From Chitinophaga pinensis (GTDB lineage Bacteria > Bacteroidota > Bacteroidia > Chitinophagales > Chitinophagaceae), in contig NZ_VOHS01000055.1 in the NCBI RefSeq assembly GCF_007896845.1, positions 1-33,465 on the forward strand: a stretch of DNA of 33,465 bases, in the 5' to 3' direction. Shown piece after piece: positions 16,626 through 24,483 of this stretch. The position numbers were made by a program, and so were the translations under genes. The notes under the pieces were generated by a model. It saw only the letters and a program-made list of their open reading frames with translations, was not told where the DNA came from and made no database searches. The first letter of the stretch is position 1, and every line of letters begins with the position of its first letter.

Positions 16626-18866
16626 ATGCGTAAACGACTGGCTTTAGTTATTATCTTCATTTTTTTACTGTGTCCTGCCGTTATTTTCGCGCAGGAAGCA
16701 GCAAAAAGACCTAAAATAGGGTTGACACTCAGCGGTGGTGGCGCCAAAGGATTGGCGCATATAGGTATCCTGCAGGCGCTGGATAGTGCCGGATTAAAAG
16801 TCGATTATGTGACGGGTACCAGTATGGGCAGTATTGTCGGGTCGCTGTATGCGATGGGTTACTCTGGTGATGCCATCGAAAAACTTGCCCGTGAGATGGA
16901 CTGGGATAATCTCTTTTCCAATCAGCCGGTCCTGACAGATATCTCCTACGAAGAAAAGCGCGAATACAATAAATATCTGATAGAGATTCCTTTTGAATAC
17001 GGAAAACCGAAACTGGCTTCCGGGGTGATTGCAGGCGAGCAACTCTGGCTCGAACTGGCCCGTTTGTGCTGGCCGGTTAACAATGTAAGGGACTTCTCAA
17101 AATTCAATATTCCTTTTAAATGTATTGCCACAGATGTTACCACCGGGGAAGTCGTTACTCTGGATAGTGGTGATATCGTGACGGCTATCCGCGCGAGTAT
17201 GGCCATTCCTTCTGTATTTACCGCAGTAAAGATCGGCGACAGAAAACTGGTAGATGGTGGTGTTGTGCGGAACTTCCCGGTGATCACTGCCAAGGAGATG
17301 GGTGCGGATCTGGTGATAGGATCGAATGTCAGTGGCGGGCTGCGTAAAGCAGATCAGCTGGTGACGCCACTGGATATTATTTATCAGCTGGGGTTTTATA
17401 AAGACGCAGATGATTTCAAACAGGCAAAAAAGCTGACAGATATTTATATACAACATCATCTCGATGACTACAGTGCTGCCAGCTTTGGTAGTGTAGATTC
17501 CCTGCTGGCAATAGGGAAGAAGAAGGGGGATGAAATGTATCCGATCTTCAAACGGATGGCGGATTCACTCAATGCCTTATATCCGGCAGATAAGCCCTTT
17601 GTGAAAGACCGCTTACCATTTACACCGGATATCGAATTGGTAGATATCAGTGTAACAGGTTTGGTACATTCAGATGTGGACTTCTTTCTGGGAAGATTAG
17701 GATTGGTGAAAGGCGGTTGTTACACGCCACAGGATATCAAAGATGCAGTATTGAATGTATTCGGCACGCGTTTCTACAAGATGATCACTTATCACCTGAA
17801 TCCACAGGGAGATAGTAAAAGTATCATGGACATTCAGGTAGAAGAGAATCCACTGACCTATGTGAAATTTGCTTTGCAGTATAACAGTTTTACGAATGCC
17901 AGCGCGATCATCAATATTACGCAGCGCAACTTTGTTGTACCCAACTCCCGTGCTTTTGTAAGTCTGGCGATCAGCGAGAATCCAAGGGTACAGGGGGAAT
18001 TCTTCAAGTATCTGGGCCCTAAGCGGAACTTTGGTTTCGGACTGGGGGTTTATTTCGAGGACGATGCATTGTCCTTATATAAGGATTTAAAAAGACAGAT
18101 GGAGTATCATCTGAAATACCTGAATGGAGAAGCGAAGTTCCAGTATACTCTGAATAGTATGATGGCGATGGGCTTAGGAACGCGCTACGAGTTTATGAAC
18201 ATCAGTCCGCGCTATGAATCGGTGGAGGTCCTGAGAGGGAATGGTAATCAGCTGAACAGTTTTTTGTTCTTTGGTGTGAATTCACTGGACAGAAAGGTTT
18301 ATCCGCATCGCGGGATGGATCTGCAGTTCGAATCCGGCTGGGTATACCATCAACAGACAGGCTACAGGGTATATAAGGATGGTGTAGAAATTATGCCGTC
18401 AGATTATGGATTTAACTTCAACGATTATCAGCGCACTATTTTACAGGCAAAGTATAACGTTCCATTCAATCCGAGAAATACGTTTCAGGTGCAGATGGGT
18501 GGGGCAGCCAACTTCACACACCGGCAGGGACCGATCAATGCATTTTTGCTGGGAGGTCTGAATAATGTGATCCGTAATCAGTTGCCGCTGGTAGGTATCC
18601 GAGAGGCCGAGATCACAACCTCAAGTGCAGCAACCCTGCAATTGTCGTGGCAATATGAATTTATGCGTAATACCTATGCGATCCCCCGTGCGGGCGTTGC
18701 ATTATATGACTTCCTCGGAGATGTGTCGTCAAAGTATAAATATATGAGTGGTTATGGGGTAACGGGCGGGTATTCCTCCTTTATGGGTCCAATAGAAGCG
18801 TCCGTGATGTATTGTGATCAGGACGGACGCTTACGGATGTATGTCAATATCGGATTTAATTTTTAG
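16626..18866 (+). CDS. Patatin-like phospholipase with POTRA and outer-membrane barrel (PlpD/type Vd-like)
   Basis: The N-terminus is a signal peptide (LALVIIFIFLLCPAVIFAQ, cleavage near residue 23). The patatin domain spans about 29-300, with the oxyanion loop SGGGAKG (36-42), nucleophile Ser66 in GTSMGS and catalytic Asp210 in DGG. A single POTRA-like segment follows at about 330-405, then a 16-strand-type barrel of about 330 residues ending in MYVNIGFNF, with the C-terminal Phe typical of outer-membrane proteins. This is the layout of bacterial patatin/BamA-like fusions, so a lipid acyl hydrolase carried by an outer-membrane barrel is expected. Whether the patatin part is exported to the surface, as proposed for PlpD, cannot be read here. 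The 746-aa length is normal. It ends convergently on the MiaE-like gene, the two stops sharing TTAG. Confidence 0.93.
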   Translation: MRKRLALVIIFIFLLCPAVIFAQEAAKRPKIGLTLSGGGAKGLAHIGILQALDSAGLKVDYVTGTSMGSIVGSLYAMGYSGDAIEKLAREMDWDNLFSNQPVLTDISYEEKREYNKYLIEIPFEYGKPKLASGVIAGEQLWLELARLCWPVNNVRDFSKFNIPFKCIATDVTTGEVVTLDSGDIVTAIRASMAIPSVFTAVKIGDRKLVDGGVVRNFPVITAKEMGADLVIGSNVSGGLRKADQLVTPLDIIYQLGFYKDADDFKQAKKLTDIYIQHHLDDYSAASFGSVDSLLAIGKKKGDEMYPIFKRMADSLNALYPADKPFVKDRLPFTPDIELVDISVTGLVHSDVDFFLGRLGLVKGGCYTPQDIKDAVLNVFGTRFYKMITYHLNPQGDSKSIMDIQVEENPLTYVKFALQYNSFTNASAIINITQRNFVVPNSRAFVSLAISENPRVQGEFFKYLGPKRNFGFGLGVYFEDDALSLYKDLKRQMEYHLKYLNGEAKFQYTLNSMMAMGLGTRYEFMNISPRYESVEVLRGNGNQLNSFLFFGVNSLDRKVYPHRGMDLQFESGWVYHQQTGYRVYKDGVEIMPSDYGFNFNDYQRTILQAKYNVPFNPRNTFQVQMGGAANFTHRQGPINAFLLGGLNNVIRNQLPLVGIREAEITTSSAATLQLSWQYEFMRNTYAIPRAGVALYDFLGDVSSKYKYMSGYGVTGGYSSFMGPIEASVMYCDQDGRLRMYVNIGFNF

Positions 18867-19459
18867 TGCATCCTGTCTCCACGCACTTCCAGATTGTTCA
18901 TAATATCAGCTTCCAATGTCAGCCATTCCTGCCAGCGGGTCTTGACTTTTTCTTCCGGTACATATTCCCGGGCTAAGTCAATGAACAGGCGGTAATGTCC
19001 TGCTTCAGATATCATGAATTTACGGTAGAACTCTTTCAGGTATTCATCTTCCAGCCCCTCGCTCAGCAGGCGGAAACGCTCCGCACTACGGGCTTCGATC
19101 AGGGCGAATATCAATAATCTGTCCAGCAGCACACTCTGCGGATCTCCCCCTTTATTCTGGTGTTCCATCAGGGCATTTACATACATGTCTTTCCTCTGCT
19201 TGCCAAGAGAGAAGCCCCGTTTACGCATCTCAGCCAGCACCTGGCGGAAATGGCCCCATTCTTCTGTAACGATAGGAGCGAGTTCCTGCACGAGTTTATC
19301 TTTCTCAGGATAACGCTGGATCAGGGAAATACAGGAGGTAGCGGCTTTTTGTTCGCAGAAGGCATGGTCTGTCAGAATTTCTTCCAGCGAGATCGCGGCC
19401 AGATTCACCCAGCGCGGATCAGTAGGAAGATGCAGACCTAATATGGAGACTTTACTCAT
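18863..19459 (-). CDS. miaE: tRNA-(ms2io6A)-hydroxylase, MiaE family
   Basis: This 198-aa protein is a ferritin-like di-iron protein. The expected ligands are visible: Glu36 in HAFCEQKAA, Glu67 and His70 in TEEWGH, Glu122 in LIEARSAERF, and Glu152/His155 in SEAGH. LHLPTDPRWVNLA at 9-21 is the typical family opening. MiaE hydroxylates the isopentenyl group of the hypermodified A37 of tRNAs reading UNN codons in the cytoplasm. It is a normal full-length copy. It is divergent from the BioF-like gene with only 26 bp between the starts, and a TAACTTTG -7 box 4 nt from its ATG suggests a leaderless mRNA. Confidence 0.93.
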   Translation of the reverse strand: MSKVSILGLHLPTDPRWVNLAAISLEEILTDHAFCEQKAATSCISLIQRYPEKDKLVQELAPIVTEEWGHFRQVLAEMRKRGFSLGKQRKDMYVNALMEHQNKGGDPQSVLLDRLLIFALIEARSAERFRLLSEGLEDEYLKEFYRKFMISEAGHYRLFIDLAREYVPEEKVKTRWQEWLTLEADIMNNLEVRGDRMH

Positions 19460-19481
19460 AGGGCAAAGTTACTTAGCTTTG
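19451..19481 (+). promoter_or_regulatory. Putative promoter of the bioF-like gene
   Basis: TAGCTTTG at 19474-19481 matches TAnnTTTG exactly, and TTTA at 19451-19454 with a 19-nt spacer matches the -33 TTTG in three of four positions. The -7 box ends 4 nt before ATG 19486, implying a leaderless or nearly leaderless mRNA. It sits 2 nt from the opposing -7 box of the miaE-like gene, so the two promoters overlap and may compete for polymerase. Confidence 0.5.
19464..19471 (-). promoter_or_regulatory. Putative -7 box of the miaE-like gene
   Basis: On the minus strand this reads TAACTTTG, an exact TAnnTTTG, the Bacteroidota primary sigma factor -7 element. It ends 4 nt before the ATG at 19459, so transcription would begin at or next to the start codon. 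The -33 position (19491-19494) reads TTCT instead of TTTG, which lowers confidence. Confidence 0.45.
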
Positions 19482-19485
19482 GGAG

Positions 19486-20595
19486 ATGAAAGAAGATTTT
19501 CTTTTACAGCAACTGGCGCAGCGCGAGGCGCAGCACGCCTTCCGCCGGCTGAGACTACCGGCGCCCGGATCGGTGGATTTCTGTTCCAATGATTATCTGG
19601 GTCTTGCACAGAGTGCGGCTATGCAGGAAGGAGTCCATACTTTATTACAGGCCAGACCGTATATGCATGGTAGTACGGGCTCGCGCTTACTGGCGGGTAA
19701 TTATGCGTGGGTGGAGGAAGCGGAAGAGATGCTGGCGACCTTTCATCAGGCCAAAGCAGGACTTATCTATAATTCCGGTTATGATGCCAATCTGGGACTA
19801 TTTTCGGCAGTACCGCAGAAGGGGGATACCATCATCTATGATCAGCTGATACATGCTTCTATCAGAGATGGCATCCGTTTATCCAAAGCACAGGCTTTTT
19901 CTTTTATACACAATGATCCGGAGGACCTGCTGAAGAAATTACAGCATGGTATGGGGAATATTTTCGTGGCAGTAGAGTCCGTGTATTCAATGGACGGCGA
20001 TTTCGCTCCTTTGCGGGAAATGGCAGCGCTTTGTGAGCAACATGGCGCACATCTGATTGTGGATGAAGCACATGCCACAGGTGTTGTGGGTGCAAAAGGG
20101 GAGGGGTTGGTACAACATCTGGGTTTGCAGGAGGCCTGTTTTGCCAGAGTACATACTTTTGGTAAAGCAGTAGGTTGCCATGGTGCTGTGGTATTGGGTA
20201 GTCCGCATTTGCGGGACTATCTGGTGAACTTCTCCCGTTCATTTATCTATACTACCGCCCTGCCTCCAACAGCTATAGCGGCGATTGTCGCCAGTTATGA
20301 GCTGTTCCCGTATATGCAGGCGGCGAGGGAACACCTGTCGGCATTGATCACCCGATTCAGAAATGGCGTAGCTGGTCTGAGTACATTATACAGTGAAACG
20401 CCCATACAGATCGTCCTGACACCGGGCAATGAAGAGACCCGGGGGATAGCGATCGGGTTACAGTCCGCCGGACTGGATGTCCGTCCCATCCTGCATCCGA
20501 CGGTACCGAAAGGCAAAGAGCGGTTGAGGATCGTATTACACAGCTTTAATACAATTGAAGAAGTGGACCGTCTGATAAAAGCATTAGCAGGATAA
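19486..20595 (+). CDS. bioF: 8-amino-7-oxononanoate synthase-like PLP enzyme (alpha-oxoamine synthase)
   Basis: This 369-aa cytosolic enzyme is a fold-type I PLP protein. DFCSNDYLGLA (31-41), HGSTGSRLLAGN (61-72), DEAHATGVVG (193-202) and HTFGKAVGCHGA (223-234) are the family signatures, with Lys227 the likely Schiff-base lysine. BioF condenses pimeloyl-ACP or -CoA with L-alanine to start biotin ring assembly. The length and start fit BioF, beginning about 31 residues before the SNDYLG motif. No other biotin gene lies nearby, so glycine C-acetyltransferase or another acyl-CoA:amino-acid condensing role remains possible. The penicillin acylase gene follows 52 bp later on the same strand and may be co-transcribed. 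Confidence 0.85.
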   Translation: MKEDFLLQQLAQREAQHAFRRLRLPAPGSVDFCSNDYLGLAQSAAMQEGVHTLLQARPYMHGSTGSRLLAGNYAWVEEAEEMLATFHQAKAGLIYNSGYDANLGLFSAVPQKGDTIIYDQLIHASIRDGIRLSKAQAFSFIHNDPEDLLKKLQHGMGNIFVAVESVYSMDGDFAPLREMAALCEQHGAHLIVDEAHATGVVGAKGEGLVQHLGLQEACFARVHTFGKAVGCHGAVVLGSPHLRDYLVNFSRSFIYTTALPPTAIAAIVASYELFPYMQAAREHLSALITRFRNGVAGLSTLYSETPIQIVLTPGNEETRGIAIGLQSAGLDVRPILHPTVPKGKERLRIVLHSFNTIEEVDRLIKALAG

Positions 20596-20647
20596 CGCTG
20601 ATGGCTGCGGTATATTTTATGTATATTAGCAGAACAAGTTAGCACGT

Positions 20648-23071
20648 ATGAGATTTGTTCCCTTTACCGTTTCAGCGGTGATAACCATTGCACTGATAGT
20701 TTGCCTTGACCGATCCTGGGGCTCACTTCCACCACTCGGACGTTTGTTAAGTCCGCAGGAAGGCTTCTGGCAAAATGCGACCTCTATCAGTAAAGATTAT
20801 AATGAAGAGCTGCAGGTACCCGGTCTGAAAGGAAAGGTGGAAGTCTGGCTGGATGACAGAATGGTGCCTCACATCTTTGCAGAAAATACTACTGACGCTT
20901 ACTACGTACAGGGATATATGCATGCCCGTGACAGGTTATGGCAGATGGAGCTGCAGTCTTTTGCAGCAGCTGGCCGTCTGTCAGAGATACTTGGTGCAAA
21001 GATGATCCCTTATGATCGTCAGCAGCGCCGTAACGGGATGCTGTATGGCGCCGAACAGGCCCTGAAGGCAATGGAAGCTGATTCGGTAGCCGGACCGGCG
21101 ATCAATGCCTATTCCGAAGGGATCAATGCCTATATCAATACCCTCACCAGTGCTACACTACCATTAGAATATAAACTCCTGAACTATAAGCCGGAGCAAT
21201 GGACACCACTGAATTCAGCACTGTTGCTCAAAATGATGGCAGCCGATCTGGCCGGTGGCGCGAATGATCTTGTGTACACCAATGCCCGCCGCATTTTTAG
21301 TAAAGCGGATTTTGACAATCTATATCCTGACTTTGGTGATAGCATCGACCCGATCATTCCCCGTGGTACACAATATCCGGCACCGACAGTAAAAGCAACA
21401 CCTCCGGTAGACAGTATTCTGAATGCTGCAGGTATTGCCCTGCACTTCAAAGAGGAGCGACCTGACCCCGATAATGGCAGTAACAACTGGGCTGTTGCGG
21501 GTTCGAAAACACGTGCAGGGGCACCCATTCTTTGTAATGATCCGCATCTGGGGCTGAGCCTGCCTTCTCTCTGGTATGAGACGCAGATACATACTCCTGA
21601 TATGAACGTATACGGCGCGACTTTACCCGGTGCACCCGGTGTGATCATTGGCTTCAATGACCATATTGCCTGGGGCGTGACGAATGCTGCGGAAGATGTA
21701 AAAGATTATTATCTGATGCAATTCCGTAATGGAAAGCAGCAATACCTGTTCAACGGAGCTTACCGTGATGCGGAAATGCGTATAGAGAAGATTAATGTAA
21801 AAGGAGCAGCACCTTATTACGATACCGTAGCCTATACGGTCTGGGGACCAGTTGTATATGACAACGTCTTCCCTGATACAGCTACCAATCATCAGTTCCT
21901 CGCAATGCGCTGGAAGGCGCTCGATCCTTCAGTGGAGATCAGAACCTTCCTCGAACTCAACAAGGCACATAATTACGACGACTACCTCTCCGCTTTAAAA
22001 TATTATGCTTGTCCGGCGCAGAACTTCGCTTTTGCCGCTAAAACCGGTGAAATAGCCCTGTGGCATAACGGACAGTTCCCTTTGCGCTGGAAGGATCAGG
22101 GTAAATGGATCATGCCGGGTAGTGATAGTTCCTTTGCATGGCAGGGTTATGTACCACAGGGAGAGAATCCACATATCTACAATCCTGCACGCGGTTTTGT
22201 GAGCTCTGCCAATCAACATCCGACAGATAGCACATACCCATATCGCTATGTAGCAGACTTTGATCTGTTCCGCGGCAAACGTATCAATGAAGTTCTGGCA
22301 GCCGACAGTCAAATCACCATACAGGATATGATGGACCTGCAGAATGATAATCTCAATCCTTTTGCCCGGGCAGCTCTTCCGTTGATACGTAAACATCTGC
22401 CGGTATCTCTGCTGACTGCCGATCAAAAAAACTACTGGCAGATACTGGATAAATGGGATTTACAGAGTGGGCCTGACAGTAAAGCCGCCACGATCTTTAA
22501 TATCTTCTGGGATGAATTACAGTCCTCCGTATGGGATGACGACATTCTTGCAGACAAAACACCTTTACAACAGCCGTGGGAAAAGACGACCTTGTTATGG
22601 TTGTTGCGCGATTCTGCTATGAAGTTCATCGACAATGTGCATACACCAGAAAAAGAAACGCTTTCACAGATTGTTTTAGGGGCTTTCACCATAGCGGCGG
22701 ACAGTGCCAAAGCATTAGACGCACAAAAGAAACTGGAGTTTGGTCGTTTCCGTGGTACAAATATCCGTCATCTGACACGGTCAATTATTCCTTTCAGCGC
22801 CATGAATCTCCGTACAGGTGGTGGCCGGCATATCGTAAATGCGACCAAACAATTGCATGGTCCGTCATGGAAGATGGTGGTACAGCTGAGTGCGAAAACA
22901 GAAGCGTATGGTATCTATCCCGGCGGACAAAGCGGTAATCCGGGTAGTCCGTATTATGATAACGCAGTGCAGGATTGGGTACAAGGTAAATACTATCTGC
23001 TACACGTGTTTGACCTGAAGGAAAATGATGATCCGGCAGTGAAGTTTAAGATACATTTCAGTAAGGGATAA
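20648..23071 (+). CDS. Penicillin acylase family protein (Ntn-hydrolase)
   Basis: This 807-aa precursor begins with a hydrophobic segment (residues 6-20), a signal peptide or anchor, so the enzyme is probably periplasmic. The family opening VPHIFAENTTDAYYVQGYMH (73-92) and ARDRLWQMEL (93-102) is clear. The autocatalytic site is Gly277-Ser278 in NGSNNWAVAG: Ser278 becomes the N-terminal nucleophile of the beta chain after cleavage. NDPHLGLSLPSLWYE (297-311) and HIAWGVTNAAEDV (339-351) follow as usual. Family members hydrolyse amides such as penicillins, acyl-homoserine lactones or other N-acyl compounds; the substrate here is unknown. The frame is intact and of normal length. It lies between the BioF-like gene and tRNA-Lys. 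Confidence 0.92.
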   Translation: MRFVPFTVSAVITIALIVCLDRSWGSLPPLGRLLSPQEGFWQNATSISKDYNEELQVPGLKGKVEVWLDDRMVPHIFAENTTDAYYVQGYMHARDRLWQMELQSFAAAGRLSEILGAKMIPYDRQQRRNGMLYGAEQALKAMEADSVAGPAINAYSEGINAYINTLTSATLPLEYKLLNYKPEQWTPLNSALLLKMMAADLAGGANDLVYTNARRIFSKADFDNLYPDFGDSIDPIIPRGTQYPAPTVKATPPVDSILNAAGIALHFKEERPDPDNGSNNWAVAGSKTRAGAPILCNDPHLGLSLPSLWYETQIHTPDMNVYGATLPGAPGVIIGFNDHIAWGVTNAAEDVKDYYLMQFRNGKQQYLFNGAYRDAEMRIEKINVKGAAPYYDTVAYTVWGPVVYDNVFPDTATNHQFLAMRWKALDPSVEIRTFLELNKAHNYDDYLSALKYYACPAQNFAFAAKTGEIALWHNGQFPLRWKDQGKWIMPGSDSSFAWQGYVPQGENPHIYNPARGFVSSANQHPTDSTYPYRYVADFDLFRGKRINEVLAADSQITIQDMMDLQNDNLNPFARAALPLIRKHLPVSLLTADQKNYWQILDKWDLQSGPDSKAATIFNIFWDELQSSVWDDDILADKTPLQQPWEKTTLLWLLRDSAMKFIDNVHTPEKETLSQIVLGAFTIAADSAKALDAQKKLEFGRFRGTNIRHLTRSIIPFSAMNLRTGGGRHIVNATKQLHGPSWKMVVQLSAKTEAYGIYPGGQSGNPGSPYYDNAVQDWVQGKYYLLHVFDLKENDDPAVKFKIHFSKG

Positions 23072-23087
23072 AGTTTTTTAAGAAATA

Positions 23088-23118
23088 TTTGGATCGGAAT
23101 ATATATTTCCTATCTTTG
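23088..23118 (+). promoter_or_regulatory. Promoter of tRNA-Lys
   Basis: TTTG at 23088-23091 and TATCTTTG at 23111-23118 are separated by exactly 19 nt, a perfect match to the Bacteroidota consensus TTTG-N19-TAnnTTTG. The mature tRNA begins 24 nt after the -7 box, leaving a short 5' leader to be trimmed. Confidence 0.88.
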
Positions 23119-23142
23119 CACTCCCAATCACAGAAAGGGATT

Positions 23143-23215
23143 GATTCCGTAGCTCAGTTGGTAGAGCAATACACTTTTAATGTATGGGTCCTGGGTTCGA
23201 GTCCCAGCGGGATCA
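23143..23215 (+). tRNA. tRNA-Lys (anticodon TTT)
   Basis: The 73 bases fold as a full cloverleaf. The acceptor stem GATTCCG/CGGGATC pairs with one G-U. The D arm is GCTC/GAGC with loop AGTTGGTA. The anticodon stem ATACA/TGTAT closes the loop CTTTTAA, anticodon TTT at 23176-23178. The T arm is CTGGG-TTCGAGT-CCCAG, and A is the discriminator base. The 3' CCA is not fully encoded. It has its own promoter and a terminator 7 nt downstream, so it is a single-gene transcript. Confidence 0.97.
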
Positions 23216-23221
23216 CAAGAG

Positions 23222-23260
23222 AAAGCTTCAAGTTGAAAAACTTGAAGCTTTTTTCTTTTT
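23222..23260 (+). terminator. Terminator after tRNA-Lys
   Basis: The arms 23222-23234 and 23239-23251 form a perfect 13-bp stem (core GCTTCAAGTT) with a GAAA loop, followed by a T-rich tract with one C up to 23260. Placed 6 nt after the tRNA discriminator base, it ends the tRNA transcript. Confidence 0.93.
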
Positions 23261-23596
23261 AAGAATTGCACAGGTAATTGTATCATCAGCAGTCAGACCG
23301 GTTTGTGCCGGCAAGTCTTTTTAATAGCACTATTTAGCGGGAGTGTTTTATGCATAGTTCAGTAAACTTAAAATTATAAATTGTCAGGATAAAAGGTTGA
23401 ACGAAACGAATTTCTTCCGATCTTAGTGATGAATTAGCACTCAGCAATTATGCGAAAAACAAGAATGCAAAACAAAGGGTCACTTTAAAAACATTGTTAG
23501 CATAAAGTGTCTGAATTGATGCACTGCCCTGTATCTATAGTTCGTTAAAATGAAAATTATTTAATTCCAAAGAAGCCCACGTAATTACTTCTATTT
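23261..23596. other. Intergenic stretch without a recognisable gene
   Basis: About 335 A/T-rich bases lie between the tRNA terminator and the YD/RHS-like gene. I see no coding frame of quality, no RNA gene and no exact TAnnTTTG box on the plus strand. The promoter of the surface-protein gene probably lies here, but I cannot place it. Confidence 0.5.
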
Positions 23597-24483
23597 ATGA
23601 CTATGCCTAAAGTGTTGTTAGTCCTGAAACGGACATTTCTACTGTGCTCATTTGTCGCAATAGCCGGCAAAGGTGTGTCACAGGTTCCTTCTAATTTATT
23701 TGATATTAAAAAACACTGCCTACTTCTCCTGAAGCAGCCATGTTGGGAAAGTTTGGTAATATCCCGATCGGATATTATACCGGTACAGCAGATATTTCAA
23801 TACCCTTTTACACAATTAAGGAAGCTGGTATTGAAATACCTGTTTCTCTTAAATACCATGGTTCAGGTATAAAAGTAGAAGATCAGGCGAGTAGTGTTGG
23901 TCTTGGATGGAGCCTTGACCCGGGCGGCTCTGTGATACAGGTGGTAAATGGTAAAAGGGACAACGACGATCAGCTTGTGACTTTAGCAGGCTATCAGTTT
24001 CTGAAAAATAACCTGCCGGTAACAGGTGTACAGGTGTCCCGGTCACAGATTGGCCGGAAGGTATTTCCTTGTATAAGTTATGATCCCAACAGCGTTGGAG
24101 ATGATATGCCGACGCTGGATTATCTTCAACAGGGACATGGACAGCCGGATATCTATATGTATAACTTCCCGGGTGGGTATTCCGGTCGCTTTTATATTAA
24201 TCCGGAAACACAGCTGCCGGTATTGCTGGACAAAAAGAGCGATATAAAATTTGAGGTAGATGTGATTAGTGGTGGATGGCGTGCGACCACCATTGACGGC
24301 CATAGATTCACTTTTGGAGTAAAGGAGACCTCGTATATACTCGATAGTCTTGACTACTCAGGCCGTACCTGGAAGCTGACAAAATTGATTTCAATAATGG
24401 TAAGACCATTAATTTCGAATACACAAGAGGGTCCTACAGATGGTTTTCATTCAGTGAAACCTACCATTCTATGTACCCCATGA
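23597..24483 (+). pseudogene. N-terminal part of a YD/RHS-like surface protein, two frameshifts
   Basis: The gene starts at ATG 23597 or 23603 with a signal peptide (VLKRTFLLCSFVAIAGKGVSQ). The frame breaks in the A6 run at 23709-23714. One added A gives DIKKTLPTSPEAAMLGKFGN, the standard opening of Bacteroidota YD-repeat/RHS-like proteins. Then come GNIPIGYYTGTADISIPFYT and GIEIPVSLKYHGSGIKV, followed by ASSVGLGWSL, all typical. A second break in the A4 run at 24381-24384 is repaired by one A to give KLTKIDFNNGKTINFEYTRG. The stop at 24483 is therefore false. The protein is expected to be secreted to the cell surface. Such proteins have no fixed function; some are toxin carriers, but no toxin domain is seen in this one. 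Confidence 0.8.

Noticed and set aside
23143..23215. tRNA-Lys as an integration site of a mobile element
   Set aside because: I saw no duplicate of the tRNA 3' end and no integrase in the window; the gene after it is a surface-protein gene.
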